Shown one piece after another: positions 25,397 through 35,507 of a stretch of DNA of 64,000 bases. Numbering within the stretch: the first letter of the stretch is position 1; the number at the start of each line of letters is the position of its first letter. The DNA is from Methylobacterium sp. J-078 (GTDB taxonomy: Bacteria; Pseudomonadota; Alphaproteobacteria; Rhizobiales; Beijerinckiaceae), in NCBI RefSeq assembly GCF_022829285.1, contig NZ_JAKSYI010000040.1, positions 1 to 64,000 on the forward strand. Direction: 5' to 3'. Made by a program: the position numbers and the translations under genes. The notes under the pieces are model-generated. The model made no database searches. It saw only the letters and a program-made list of their open reading frames with translations, and was not told where the DNA came from.

Positions 25397-26799
25397 CGGG
25401 CGGTCTCCGGGGGGGCGTTCGGTTCCCAAGGTTCACGCTGGCCGATGCCGACCGCGTGGAAGCCGGGCAGGGGCTCGGCGTCGCCGCCGGCGCCGATGCC
25501 GCTGAAGTTCATGCGGGCCAGGGCGACCGGGTGGGCGAGGTAGGTGCGGGCCACGTCCGCGCGCAGGTCCTCGAACCAGAAGCCCATCTGCTCCGCGTCG
25601 AGGTCGCCGGAGACCGCACCGGATTCGAGGCTGCCGAGGAGAGTGTCCTGCGCGTCTGTATCGAGGGCGACGAAGGGCGTCCCGTGCCGGGACCAGGCGG
25701 CGGCGTCCAGGGTCCGCAGGGCGAGCCGATAGGCCTCCGGGTCGGGAGGGAGGCGGGCGAAGCGCCAGCCGTCCCCGGCCCCGCTCGCCAGCCGCGCGTC
25801 GATGCGGGCGGCAAAGTCGATGGGGCCGGGACCGTCCTGCGGCAGGACCCGCGCGCAGGCCGCCCGCAGGATGGCGAGGCCGACGGGGTCGAGGGCGCGG
25901 GGCTGGTAGGCGGGGTCGTCGGGTTCGGCGCGCTGCAGGAGGGCTTCGCGCAGGCGGGTATTCACTCGCTCGGAGCGGATCAGCGCGGCGTAGGCTTCCG
26001 GGATGGCAGGCGCCTCCGGCCCGGCGGCGGCGGCTCCGTCCGCGAGGGCCAGCACCGCCTCCGCCACCGCGTCGGGGCGCTCCAGGGGGATGAGGTGCCC
26101 GGTGCCCTCCAGGGTCACGAGACGACCGCGCGCGCAGTGCGGTGCCGTCAGGGCGGCCTGGGCCGGCGCGCCGAGGTCGGCATCCTCGGACCCCGCCAGG
26201 ATGATCGCGGGCGTCCGTAGGACGCCGATGCGCGCGCTCCAGTCCTCGCGGCTGCCGCCCGCGAGCCAGGCCTTCCAGGCGGCGGGATCGGCCCTCAGGA
26301 CATCCGCCACCGCACCGTCCCGCAGTCCGTCGGGGAGGCGCGCGCCGACATTGGCATCGACGAAGGCCCCGGCTTCGCGCGCACGAGTCGCCGGATCGGC
26401 ATCGATCCAGGCGATCATCGCGGCGCGCTTGTCGTCGCTCATGGGCTCCGGGGAGGGCGGGGAGCCGGCGAGGATCACCAGGCCTTCCAGGCCTTCGAGG
26501 CCGGGCGCACCGTCCTCGGCCCGCCGGGCCAGGACGAGGGCAACCTTGGCGCCCATGCTGTTGCCCGCCAGCATCCAGCGCTGGGGGGCGGCCACGCGGA
26601 TGCGATCCGCCATCGCGTCGGCCATGGCGGCGACGTCCCACCCGGATGGTGCGTCTGCCCCACCGAAGCCCGGCAGGTCGAGGCCGATGCAGGTCACGCG
26701 GCCGGCGAGGCGTTCGGCGACGCCGTCGAAGGCGCGTCCGCTCCCGCCGAGGTAATGCAGTCCGAAAAGAACCGGGTGTCCGGGCGTCTGGTTCGTCAT
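25393..26799 (-). CDS. Alpha/beta hydrolase fused to gluconate dehydrogenase subunit 3-like domain
   Basis: 468 residues from the ATG at 26799. Residues 1-265 are an alpha/beta hydrolase: [15 protein letters not shown], the nucleophile elbow AGNSMGAK, and the catalytic histidine in [14 protein letters not shown]. Residues about 285-455 read like gluconate 2-dehydrogenase subunit 3: [43 protein letters not shown] and [10 protein letters not shown]. In known enzymes that subunit is a small separate protein, usually exported. Here there is no signal peptide and the stop overlaps the GMC gene start. A plausible reading is that the hydrolase opens a lactone made by, or feeding, the flavoenzyme. 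The fusion looks genuine since the frame is continuous and both halves are well formed. Confidence 0.8.
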   Translation of the reverse strand: MTNQTPGHPVLFGLHYLGGSGRAFDGVAERLAGRVTCIGLDLPGFGGADAPSGWDVAAMADAMADRIRVAAPQRWMLAGNSMGAKVALVLARRAEDGAPGLEGLEGLVILAGSPPSPEPMSDDKRAAMIAWIDADPATRAREAGAFVDANVGARLPDGLRDGAVADVLRADPAAWKAWLAGGSREDWSARIGVLRTPAIILAGSEDADLGAPAQAALTAPHCARGRLVTLEGTGHLIPLERPDAVAEAVLALADGAAAAGPEAPAIPEAYAALIRSERVNTRLREALLQRAEPDDPAYQPRALDPVGLAILRAACARVLPQDGPGPIDFAARIDARLASGAGDGWRFARLPPDPEAYRLALRTLDAAAWSRHGTPFVALDTDAQDTLLGSLESGAVSGDLDAEQMGFWFEDLRADVARTYLAHPVALARMNFSGIGAGGDAEPLPGFHAVGIGQREPWEPNAPPETAR

Positions 26800-27083
26800 G
26801 GTCGGGGAAGTCGCGCGCGGCCGTGGCGCTTCAAGCCAGACCCGACGCGGCGTTCGGCAGCAGCCGGCGATAGGAACGATCTTCCACCCCGGCCAGCCGA
26901 CGGAGAACGACGATCTCCGTAGGGGCGCGCGCCATCGCACGACCTCGCGGAGAGCAATTCACGTTTCCGTGATGTGTCGGATTACGCCGTGGGATCGCGG
27001 GCTCCGGCCCGCGGCCGCGAAGGGGCCGCGCCTCGCGGCGCGACCCCGTACCAAGCCATCGGGAAGGTCCGCGAGTTTGCGGC
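26800..27083. other. Intergenic region with GC hairpin
   Basis: Between the fusion gene and the stop of the giant gene (both minus strand). A 7-bp stem CGCGGGC/GCCCGCG (26996-27013) with a 4-base loop may end the giant transcript, but no T-run follows. Nothing else was recognised. Confidence 0.35.
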
Positions 27084-30000
27084 TCAGCCGAGGGTTCCGG
27101 CGCCGAAGGTGCCGTCGTTGAGGACCGAGCGGTTCTCGATGAGGCCGTATTGCAGGAAGTGCTGCATCGGGTCGATCCCGGCTTGGCCGACGTCGCTGTT
27201 CACCGCGAGATAGGTGGAGGTGTCGAAATCCCGGGCCGGATCGCGCCCCTCCTTCCAGCCGTAGGTGTCGTAGTGGTCCAAGGGGTTCACCCCGGCCGCC
27301 GCGACGTCGCCGTAGGCGGCGAGATACCCCTTGGTGTCGAACACTGCGTTCGGGTCCCGGCCTTCCTTCCAGCCCGTGCTGTCGAAGTGCTGGCGGGCGA
27401 AGGCGAAGATGTCGCCGCCGGCAACTGTGGCGGCCCGGGCCACGTCCGCGTTGGCCAGAAGGTAGAATTCGGGATCGAAGCCGCCCTTGATGTTCGCGGT
27501 GAACCCGACTGCGTCGAAGATCGCGCGGCCTTCCGCCTGGCCGTACTCGATGTAGTGGGTCAGCGGGTCGATGCCGGCCGCCTTCACGTCGGCGTTGCGG
27601 GCGAGGTAGAACTGCGTGTCGAAATTCGCGCCCGGATCGCGGCCCTCCTTCCAGCCGTAGGTGTCATAGTGGGTCAGCGGGTTCTGCTTGGCCTGCGCGA
27701 CATCCGTGTAGGTGGCGAGATAGCCCTTGGTGGAGAAGAAGGCGTTCGGGTCGCGGCCCTCGCTCGCCCCGTAGGCCGCGTAGTGCGCGTCGGCGTCCTG
27801 GCCAGCGGCGAGCACGTCCTTGTTCCGGGCGAGGTAGAACAGGTCGTCCACCAGGCGGTTGCCGTCGGCGAGATTGATCGTCACGTCCGAGAACTGGATG
27901 CGCTCGAAGCCGTTGATGGCGTCGCGCCCTTCCGGGCCGGAAACGATCGTGAAGTTGCCCTCCTGCCAGACCTGCGCGTCGGCGAGCGCCGTCGCGAAGA
28001 TCAGAGTGTCAGTTTGCGTGGCGCCGCCCGGACCGGCGCCACCGGTGAGAATGTCGTCCCCGGCGCTGTTGTAGACGATGTCGTCGCCCGCCCCGCCGTT
28101 GAGGATGTCGCTGAAGGCCGTGCCCCGCAGGGTGTCGGCCTCGGGCGTGCCGTTCTTGAGGACGCCGCGCTGGAGCACGGTGTCGGCCCGCGCCGCGAGG
28201 TTCTGGATGCGCAGGTCGCCGGCCGGCCCGGTATCGGCGGTGCCGTAGGGCGTCGTGGCGTGGAAGGCCTTGAGGTACTCGGCGAGCGCGTCCTGCTCGG
28301 AGCCCTTGACCGCGAAGGTCTCGGTGTCGGGCAATGAGACCGGGGCGGCGTCGCGCAGGGCGATCTTGTTCTCGCCGTAGGCCGGGAAGGGATAGTTGTC
28401 GCCGCCCAGACCCGGCGCCGAGGCGGTGCCGGTGGCGAGGAAGTCAAGGGTCACGACCTTGATGGCGCGGTTGGCGTCGCCCACGAGCTGGCCGTTCTGC
28501 ACCAGGGTGTCGAGGACGCGGCCGTTCTCGTCGATGATCGCCGCGTTGACGATGCGCTGGCCCTCGCGGGTGACGTTGCCGTTCACGTCGAGGGTCTGGG
28601 CCTGCTTCGAAGCGTCGAAGCTGTAGGAGATGCCGCCGACCTGGGCGAACTGGCCCGGGGTGGCGCCGGGCGCCACCGCGGCGACCCCGTGCTCGAGGAC
28701 GCGCTCGAGTTCGGCGGCGGTGACGGTGACGACCGCGAGGTTGTTGTTGAAGCGCAGCGAATTGGTGACGTCGAGCTGCGAGATGTCGCCGGCCTGCTTG
28801 CCGGCCGAGGGGTTGGCCGCCGGGGGCAGCTCACTGGTGCCGCCGCCGGCCGTGGAGAACGAGCCGATCGAGTCGCGGATGCCGCCGCCGTTCTTGATCG
28901 AGACGGTGACGCCGGCATCGAACTGCTTGGCGTACCAGAGGTTCGCGTCCGACGAGAGGTCGCCGAGGTTGGTCTCCTCCGTGCGGACCTCGCCGCGCCG
29001 GCCTTCCAGGTAGACGCTGGAGCGGCCGAGGATGTTGCCGTCCTGGGCGCGGATGACGTCGGCGATGCCGGCGGTCTCCTGCACGCCGTCGTTGTTGGCG
29101 TCGAGCCCCTCGATCACCTCGCGGACGAGGAAGCCCTTGCTGCCGGGGGTGAAGGCGGCGGCGGTCGAGCCGTAGAGCGCGGCCACGCTGGCGTCGTCCA
29201 CCGCCACGGCACCGCTGGTGGCCGGGTTCACCGAGTTCCGGATGATGTTGCCCTGGTCGTCGAAGGTGACGGTGAGGCGGCCCACGTAGGAATACTCGGA
29301 GGCGGTGTTCACCAGGGCGAGGGTCTGGCCGCTGGCGTTGGTGTAGAACTGCGGGTAGCCGCCGGCGGCCGTGTCGCCGGGAAGCAGGCGGTCGTCGCCG
29401 TCGGCCAGCAGGGTGTGCGAGCCGCCGCCGATGAGCACGTCGACGTTGCGCAGGAGCGGCGCCAGGGCCTGCTCGTTGGCGAGCTGCTGCAGGTGCGTGC
29501 CGACGATGACCTTGTTCACGTCCGGGTTGAGGCTGAGCACCCGGTCGACCTCGGCGTTGATCTGGCTTGCCAGCAGGGCGACGTTGTCCTGGCCGTTGAA
29601 GCCGTCCAGCGTGACGTTGCCCAGCGTCGTCAGCAGGGGCTCGAGCTGGGTGGTGGCGCCCACGAAGGCGATCTTTTCGCCATTCTCCACGAGGATCGTG
29701 GACTTGGCGATCTTGTCCGCGCCGGTGCCGGTCTGGGTCGAGGTCGGTCCGGTCTGGGCGAAGGTGGCGTTGGAGACGTTCGGGTTGACGAGGCCCGAGA
29801 GCGCCGCTTCCCGCGAGAAATTCAGGTTGGTGGAGAGGTAGGGGAACTGGGCACCGACCCAGGTGTCGTCGGAATTGCCCGCAGCCGTGCCGAGATTGGC
29901 GCCGATGATGTTGGCGACTTCCGTGGGGCCGGAATCGAACTCGTGGTTGCCGAACACCGCCGCCTGGACGCCGATGATGTTCTGGATGGTGATGTCGGCC

Positions 30001-33000
30001 CGGCCGACGGAGGCCGCAAGCTTGGTGTAGGCGGCCGAGCCGGTGAGCCCGTAGAGCTGGTTGTAGACGCCGTTATAGGTGGCGGCGAGCTGCGGGTCGG
30101 CGCCCGCGATGAAGAACGGGCTCGGGATCCAGCCGTCGCCGGTGGAGAGGGTGATCGAGTTCGGGGTCGAATCTTCGAGCTTGTCGACGATGGCGGTGAA
30201 GTTCGCCGCGCGCTGCGTGGCCAGGAGGCCCGCTTCCCAATCGGACGCGTGCAGGATCTGGAGCGTGTAGGTCATGGCCGGCGGGGTCTCCGTCGTGAAG
30301 TCGAGCTGATCCTGGGGGATGCCGGCGAATGCGTTGCCGGCGGTGTCCACGAGGGCGCCCGCCGGGACGATCACGTCGTAGGCGGTGCCGGCCTTGAGGT
30401 CGGTGCTTGGGTTGATCGTCACCGTGGCGCCGCTGATCGAGACCTGGGACGTGTCGCCGACCGCGATGGCGCGGGTGTCGCCGGCCCCGTCGGTGATCGT
30501 GATGGCGCCGGTGCCGGCCTTCACCGCCTCGCTGAGCGTCAGGACGATGTTGGCGCCCACCGCGACCTTGAGGGCATTGTCGGCGGGCGTCGCGGCAACG
30601 AGGCGCGGCGCGGTCTGGTCGAGCGTGAGCCCGACCAGGATCGGATCGTGGTCGGATTCGCGGGCGGGGACGAGCCCGTCGAAATAGGCGGCCGAGCGGC
30701 CGAAATCGAGGTTGTAGTCGATGGCGTCCGCCTCGTCGGCGTTGATGTGCCACTCGGTGACGCCAGTGACCTGGCGGTTCAGGCTGGCATTGGCCAACGC
30801 GTGGTCGAGGGCGCCGTAGGCCCCGTCGAAGACGTAGGAATAGGGGTTGGCGAGGCGGTCCTCGGCGAGGTTGGTGAAGCCGCCGGCCTTGAGGACGTCG
30901 AGGGCGTCCTCCTTGATGTAGGCGTTGAAGTCCCCGAGCAGCACGACGTCGCCGTCCTGCGTCCCCGTCGGCTTGAGGGCGAGCCATTTCGTGAGGGCCG
31001 TGGCGGCGAGTTCGCGCTGCTGCTGCCAGCCGCCCTGGCCGTCGCCCTGGTCAGCGTCTGCCCCGGTGCCGGCGCCGCTCTTCGACTTCAGGTGGTTGAT
31101 GACCGCCGTGAAGTCCTCGCCCGTGGCATTCTCCCGGAAAGTCGCCGCCAGGGCGGCGCGGCTGGTGTTGGCGCCGTTGAAGACGTGGCCGATCGTGCTC
31201 TGCTGGAGGAGGGCCGGGTCGAAGGCCTGGACGTCCGAATCGTCGAGCTTCTCGATGGTGGTGTTCAGCGCCACCGAGACCTTGCTCGGCTTGTAGACGA
31301 AGCCCACCGCGATGGCGTCGCCGCCGAGGAACTGGCCCTGGTCGAGCTGGGCACCCGGCCGCACCCAGTCGTAGGTGCCGGCGCCCGCGCGGGCATTGAG
31401 CTGACCGACGAGGTATTCCAGCGCGTTGCCCGGGTTGCCGGGCTGGAACTGGTTCTCCAGCTCGGTGAGGCCGAACACATCGGCCCCGGAGGCGATCACC
31501 GTGGTGACGAGCTTGGTTGTCTGGCGGTCGAACTCGGCGGCCGTGTTGGCGCCGCGCGGGTCGAGGCCGATGGCGGTCTTCACGCCGGTGGCGGAGCCGT
31601 CGCTGTCGAGGGTGCGGAAGTAGTTCAGCACGTTGAGGCTGCCGACCTTCAGACTGCCGCCGACATCGTCGGGGGCGGCCGGGCGCGGATTGGCCTTCGC
31701 AAAGGCGTTGTCGCCGTCGTCGATCGCCCGGACCCGGTAGGCATTGGCGGGGCCGTAGCCGAGCACGCCCGTGAGGCCCGTCACCGTGTCGCCCATCCGG
31801 GGCGCGGTGGCGGTGGAATAGGCCGGGCCGAAGCCGTCGAGGAGGTCGACCGGCTGGTTCTGGACGTTGAGTCCGTCGTCGTAGGTGATCGAGCGCGACG
31901 CGACTTGCGCGAGATACGCCGCGTAGGCGGCAGTGTTCGGCTCGAACGCGTTGGTGAAGGTCTCCGGGCGCCCGCCGGCCGCGAGGCGGATCTCGTTGAA
32001 GCGGTCGAGGTTGAACTGCTCGGTGATGGTGAGCGTCTGCGCCACCTTCACCAGCATGCCCTCGTAGCGCTCGAGATCCGGCTGCGCCGTGGTGCCGGTG
32101 CCGATCGTGGCGGCGGCGGGCAGGTCGACCACCGTCGCGGCGGCCTTGAGGGCGGCGGCCGAGACCGCGCCGGCCTGGACGACCTGGATCTGGGCCGCGT
32201 CGGTGACCGTGATCTGCGTCTCGCCGCCGAACTCGCCGACGGTGCCGGTGACCCGGACGCGGTCGCCTTCCTGGAGGTCCTTCAGGAGGTTGCCGGCGCC
32301 CTCGTAGACGAACACGCCCTCGGAGGTCAGCGGGTTGCCGTCCTGGTCCGTGGCCTCCTCCTGCAGGTAGAAGCCGCCGAGGTTGCGCTTGGCGTCGGCG
32401 TCCCCGTTCTGGAAGTCGCCGACGACGATCGCCTCCACCGTGACGGTGCGGCCGGCAAGCGGGCTCGCGGCCCCCGTGCCCTGCACGGCGGAGATCAGGG
32501 TGACGTCGTCGTTGAGGATGGTGCCGGTGGCCACGGTGCCGGTCGCCGCGAGCGCCGCCGTCACGCCGCTCTGGCCGGCGCTGGCACCCTTCAGGGTGAC
32601 GGTGAAGCCCTCGGCGGCCTCCGGCAGCACGTCGCCCTGGACCGAGACGGTGACGACGGCCGAGGTCGCGCCCGCCGGAATGGTGCCCGCGATGGTGGCC
32701 GGCAGGGTCGGTGCGCCGGCGAAATCGGCGCCGTCCGCACCGGCGCCGGTGAGTTCCGCCGTGAAGGCGAGGCTGCCCAGCGTGCCGCCCGTGCGCTCCA
32801 CCGTGAAGGCGAAGGTGGTGGTGCCGGCATCGCCCTCGGCCTTGGCGACCGCGAGGGAGCCGGGCTGGAAGGCGATGGCCTGCGTGTAACCCTGGGGCAG
32901 GGCGGCGTAGAGGGTGGCGCCACCGCCGGCTTCGTTGGCGGTGACGAGGAGCGGGGTGCCGGTGGGGTTGCGGTCGGCGGCGATGAAGGTGAGCACCTCC

Positions 33001-35507
33001 GGGCCGAGATCGGCGGAGACCCCTGCCAGCGGCGGCACGTAGGAGACGTAGGTCGCCTTCGCCGGATCGGTGACGTCGTAGACGATCACGCCGCTCTGGC
33101 GCTCCAGGCCCACGAAGGCGTAGGTGCGGCCGTCGACGGTGCCGATGGTGACGCCCTCCGGCTCGGGGCCCTTGTTGTCGGAGCGGTCGTCGGGGGTGTT
33201 GGCCACGACCTGGTCGTTGTTGAAGCGCTCCGGCGCCAGGCTCGCGAAGATCTTCTCGAACTCGCCCCCGGTCTCGCGCACCTTGGTCAGGGCGCCGTCG
33301 GCCTCCTGGCGGAAGATCGAGATGCCGCGACCGCCGAGGGTATGGAGCTGGTCGATGACGCCGTCGTTGTTCGTGTCGCCGGTGCGCAGCAGGACGTTGA
33401 GGCGGGCATAGGCCGGGTCGGCCTTGAGCGCCTGCAATTCCGGGGTGAGGCGACTGTTGGCGATGCTGGAGAGGCGGGCGACATCCGCCGCATCGTCGGC
33501 GCCGCCGATGACGCGCTGGTCGCCCTCGTTCGCGGTGACGACGTAGGTGACGCCGTTGACCGCGAAGCTCGCCGCGCCGTCCGGCTGGAGCAGGCCGTAG
33601 ATCGGCGCGTTGGCGGGCGTGGCGGCGATGCGGATCGAGGCCGTGCCGCCCGGCCCGTCGCGGTCGGAGGCGTCGAATTCGTTGCCCGGCAGCGAATGGT
33701 TGACGGAACCGAGGGGCTGGATCGCGATCGGGGCGGTGCCCGGGTTGGCCAGATCGATCACCGCGATGCCATTGACCTCCTGCAGGGTCACGTAGGCGAA
33801 GCGGTTGTCGGGGGAGAGGGTGATGTATTCGGGCTCGATGTCGGCGGCGGCGCTCTTGCCGGCCGTGATCGCGAGGCCCTTGGCGCGCAGCACCGCCTCG
33901 CTGCCGTTGAGGGCGTCGAAGCCCACGGTGGCGCTGACGGCGGCGGCGGCCGCGCCCCCGGACAGATCGAGGATCGAGACGCTGCCGACGGGGTTGCTGG
34001 CGGTGGTGAACTGCTCGCCCTCGTTGGCGACGAGGAGCTTCGTGCCGTCACTGGTGAACACGATCTGGTCGGGACCGATGCCGACGCTCACCGATTTCAG
34101 CAGGGTGCCGGCCTTGTCGAACAGGGCGACGCGGCCGGGCTGGTCGCCCGTCGCGTTGGCGTAGGCCACGGCGACCAGGCCGTTGGAGGCCGCCACCGAG
34201 TTCACCGAGCCGTACTGCTCCAGGCCAGCGAGCCGGATCTCGCCGGACTTCGCCAGGGCGCCGTCGGCGCCGATGCCGACGATCTCGATCCGGTTCTCGT
34301 TGGTGTTCTGGATGTAGAGGCTGCCGGTGGTGCGGTCGTAGGCCACCACCTCGGCATTGGCCGCGATGCTGGTCGCCGGGTCGTTCGTGGTGGCGTAGCC
34401 CCCCAGGCGCACGAGCTGCAGGGCGTTGGTGGCGACCGGCGCGGCGGTGGCGGTGGCGCCCTGCGCACCCTGGAGGGAGGGGGCGGCATCGAACACCGCC
34501 ACACCGTTGATGACGCCGGACGCGTCGTCGTTGAGGATCGTGCCGACCGCCTCGCCGTCGGCGACCGTCGCGCCGACCACGTTCGTCACCCGGAGCGCGA
34601 AGGTCTCGTTGGCTTCGGCCAGGGTGTCGCCGTTCACCGGCACGGAGATGGTGGTCGTGGTGGCGCCGGCCGCGATGCTCCGCCCGGCCAGGGTCGTGGC
34701 GAGGTAATCCGAGCCCGCGCTCGCGGTGCCGTCGGCGGTGGCAACGTCGAAGGTCACACCGCCGGCCGGGGCCGGTGCGCTGAGGGAGACCGTGAAGGTC
34801 AGGTTGGTCTGGCCCGCCTGGCCCTCGGTCACCTGCGCATCGGCGACCGACAGGGCCGGCAGGCTCACCGCCGCGCTCTGGCTCGACACCGCGATGTCGT
34901 CGATGCCGACCCACTCGTCGTTGCCCACCGCGTTGGCGGTGATGATGCGGACCTGGAGACCGGCCGCGCCGTTCGCCTCGGACGGCAGCGTGACGCTGAC
35001 CGGCGTCACCTGCGTGGCGCTGCCCTGCGTGGTGGCATCCGCGACGTATCCGGCCGGCAGGTTCTTCCAGGCGCCCCCATCGATCCGGTACTGGACGGCG
35101 ATGGGCTGGATCGCGTTGTCCGTCGAGCCGTCGATGTCGCGGGCGTTGAAGGCCACCACCACGTCCCGGCGCCCGGTGGCGTCGAGGTAGAGCACGAGGT
35201 GGGGCGCATCCGCGGTGCCCGAGCCCTGCAGGGCGATCGTCGGGTCGGACAGGGCGAACTCGGCGACGCCGCCCGTGTTCAGGGTGTTCGGGTTGGTCTG
35301 GTTGGCGATGACGTCGACGTCGTTGGCCAGGCTCGAATCGGTCGTCAGGGTCTGCGGATCGGTGCCCGTGGCCGCCGTGATGTCCTGCCCGAGATACCCG
35401 ACGATGCCCGGCACCCCGCTCCAGTCGTCGTTCGCCGTGATCGCACCGGCATTGGACCAGGCCTGGAGGAGGGGGCCGGTCGCGAGGACATGCGGCGTCG
35501 TGGTCAT
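27084..35507 (-). CDS. Giant extracellular nuclease / 5'-nucleotidase with Calx-beta and RTX-like modules
   Basis: 2807 residues from the ATG at 35507. Modules in order, by rough residue: an N-terminal beta domain; Calx-beta (235-350); a beta-propeller-like choice-of-anchor region (360-900) with LLVANEGEQ; a second Calx-beta (920-1030); an OB-fold plus ExeM/NucH endonuclease (1040-1640) with GLTELENQF, VINHLKSKSG, LLGDFNAY and SDHDPILVG; a Big-like domain (1650-1760) with TAPRLVAATPADNA; a UshA-type 5'-nucleotidase (1770-2440) with FGNHEFDSG; an RTX-like stretch with GGAGDD; then six C-terminal repeats. There is no N-terminal signal, so type I secretion is likely, though no transporter genes are adjacent. 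It should degrade extracellular nucleic acid to nucleosides and phosphate, both enzymes of the path in one chain. Confidence 0.88.
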   Translation of the reverse strand: MTTTPHVLATGPLLQAWSNAGAITANDDWSGVPGIVGYLGQDITAATGTDPQTLTTDSSLANDVDVIANQTNPNTLNTGGVAEFALSDPTIALQGSGTADAPHLVLYLDATGRRDVVVAFNARDIDGSTDNAIQPIAVQYRIDGGAWKNLPAGYVADATTQGSATQVTPVSVTLPSEANGAAGLQVRIITANAVGNDEWVGIDDIAVSSQSAAVSLPALSVADAQVTEGQAGQTNLTFTVSLSAPAPAGGVTFDVATADGTASAGSDYLATTLAGRSIAAGATTTTISVPVNGDTLAEANETFALRVTNVVGATVADGEAVGTILNDDASGVINGVAVFDAAPSLQGAQGATATAAPVATNALQLVRLGGYATTNDPATSIAANAEVVAYDRTTGSLYIQNTNENRIEIVGIGADGALAKSGEIRLAGLEQYGSVNSVAASNGLVAVAYANATGDQPGRVALFDKAGTLLKSVSVGIGPDQIVFTSDGTKLLVANEGEQFTTASNPVGSVSILDLSGGAAAAAVSATVGFDALNGSEAVLRAKGLAITAGKSAAADIEPEYITLSPDNRFAYVTLQEVNGIAVIDLANPGTAPIAIQPLGSVNHSLPGNEFDASDRDGPGGTASIRIAATPANAPIYGLLQPDGAASFAVNGVTYVVTANEGDQRVIGGADDAADVARLSSIANSRLTPELQALKADPAYARLNVLLRTGDTNNDGVIDQLHTLGGRGISIFRQEADGALTKVRETGGEFEKIFASLAPERFNNDQVVANTPDDRSDNKGPEPEGVTIGTVDGRTYAFVGLERQSGVIVYDVTDPAKATYVSYVPPLAGVSADLGPEVLTFIAADRNPTGTPLLVTANEAGGGATLYAALPQGYTQAIAFQPGSLAVAKAEGDAGTTTFAFTVERTGGTLGSLAFTAELTGAGADGADFAGAPTLPATIAGTIPAGATSAVVTVSVQGDVLPEAAEGFTVTLKGASAGQSGVTAALAATGTVATGTILNDDVTLISAVQGTGAASPLAGRTVTVEAIVVGDFQNGDADAKRNLGGFYLQEEATDQDGNPLTSEGVFVYEGAGNLLKDLQEGDRVRVTGTVGEFGGETQITVTDAAQIQVVQAGAVSAAALKAAATVVDLPAAATIGTGTTAQPDLERYEGMLVKVAQTLTITEQFNLDRFNEIRLAAGGRPETFTNAFEPNTAAYAAYLAQVASRSITYDDGLNVQNQPVDLLDGFGPAYSTATAPRMGDTVTGLTGVLGYGPANAYRVRAIDDGDNAFAKANPRPAAPDDVGGSLKVGSLNVLNYFRTLDSDGSATGVKTAIGLDPRGANTAAEFDRQTTKLVTTVIASGADVFGLTELENQFQPGNPGNALEYLVGQLNARAGAGTYDWVRPGAQLDQGQFLGGDAIAVGFVYKPSKVSVALNTTIEKLDDSDVQAFDPALLQQSTIGHVFNGANTSRAALAATFRENATGEDFTAVINHLKSKSGAGTGADADQGDGQGGWQQQRELAATALTKWLALKPTGTQDGDVVLLGDFNAYIKEDALDVLKAGGFTNLAEDRLANPYSYVFDGAYGALDHALANASLNRQVTGVTEWHINADEADAIDYNLDFGRSAAYFDGLVPARESDHDPILVGLTLDQTAPRLVAATPADNALKVAVGANIVLTLSEAVKAGTGAITITDGAGDTRAIAVGDTSQVSISGATVTINPSTDLKAGTAYDVIVPAGALVDTAGNAFAGIPQDQLDFTTETPPAMTYTLQILHASDWEAGLLATQRAANFTAIVDKLEDSTPNSITLSTGDGWIPSPFFIAGADPQLAATYNGVYNQLYGLTGSAAYTKLAASVGRADITIQNIIGVQAAVFGNHEFDSGPTEVANIIGANLGTAAGNSDDTWVGAQFPYLSTNLNFSREAALSGLVNPNVSNATFAQTGPTSTQTGTGADKIAKSTILVENGEKIAFVGATTQLEPLLTTLGNVTLDGFNGQDNVALLASQINAEVDRVLSLNPDVNKVIVGTHLQQLANEQALAPLLRNVDVLIGGGSHTLLADGDDRLLPGDTAAGGYPQFYTNASGQTLALVNTASEYSYVGRLTVTFDDQGNIIRNSVNPATSGAVAVDDASVAALYGSTAAAFTPGSKGFLVREVIEGLDANNDGVQETAGIADVIRAQDGNILGRSSVYLEGRRGEVRTEETNLGDLSSDANLWYAKQFDAGVTVSIKNGGGIRDSIGSFSTAGGGTSELPPAANPSAGKQAGDISQLDVTNSLRFNNNLAVVTVTAAELERVLEHGVAAVAPGATPGQFAQVGGISYSFDASKQAQTLDVNGNVTREGQRIVNAAIIDENGRVLDTLVQNGQLVGDANRAIKVVTLDFLATGTASAPGLGGDNYPFPAYGENKIALRDAAPVSLPDTETFAVKGSEQDALAEYLKAFHATTPYGTADTGPAGDLRIQNLAARADTVLQRGVLKNGTPEADTLRGTAFSDILNGGAGDDIVYNSAGDDILTGGAGPGGATQTDTLIFATALADAQVWQEGNFTIVSGPEGRDAINGFERIQFSDVTINLADGNRLVDDLFYLARNKDVLAAGQDADAHYAAYGASEGRDPNAFFSTKGYLATYTDVAQAKQNPLTHYDTYGWKEGRDPGANFDTQFYLARNADVKAAGIDPLTHYIEYGQAEGRAIFDAVGFTANIKGGFDPEFYLLANADVARAATVAGGDIFAFARQHFDSTGWKEGRDPNAVFDTKGYLAAYGDVAAAGVNPLDHYDTYGWKEGRDPARDFDTSTYLAVNSDVGQAGIDPMQHFLQYGLIENRSVLNDGTFGAGTLG
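27110..27860 (-). repeat. Six C-terminal 'YL...EGRDP' repeats in the giant gene
   Basis: About 38-48 residues each, following the pattern Y-L-x(2)-N-x-D-V-x(2)-A-G-x-D/N-P-L-x-H-Y-x(2)-Y-G-x(2)-E-G-R-D-P. Units 2 and 5 are nearly alike (HYDTYGWKEGRDP); unit 4 is expanded and unit 6 is degenerate. The same repeat is known from large secreted proteins of Methylobacterium-like bacteria; its role (surface retention or secretion) is not established. Confidence 0.8.
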
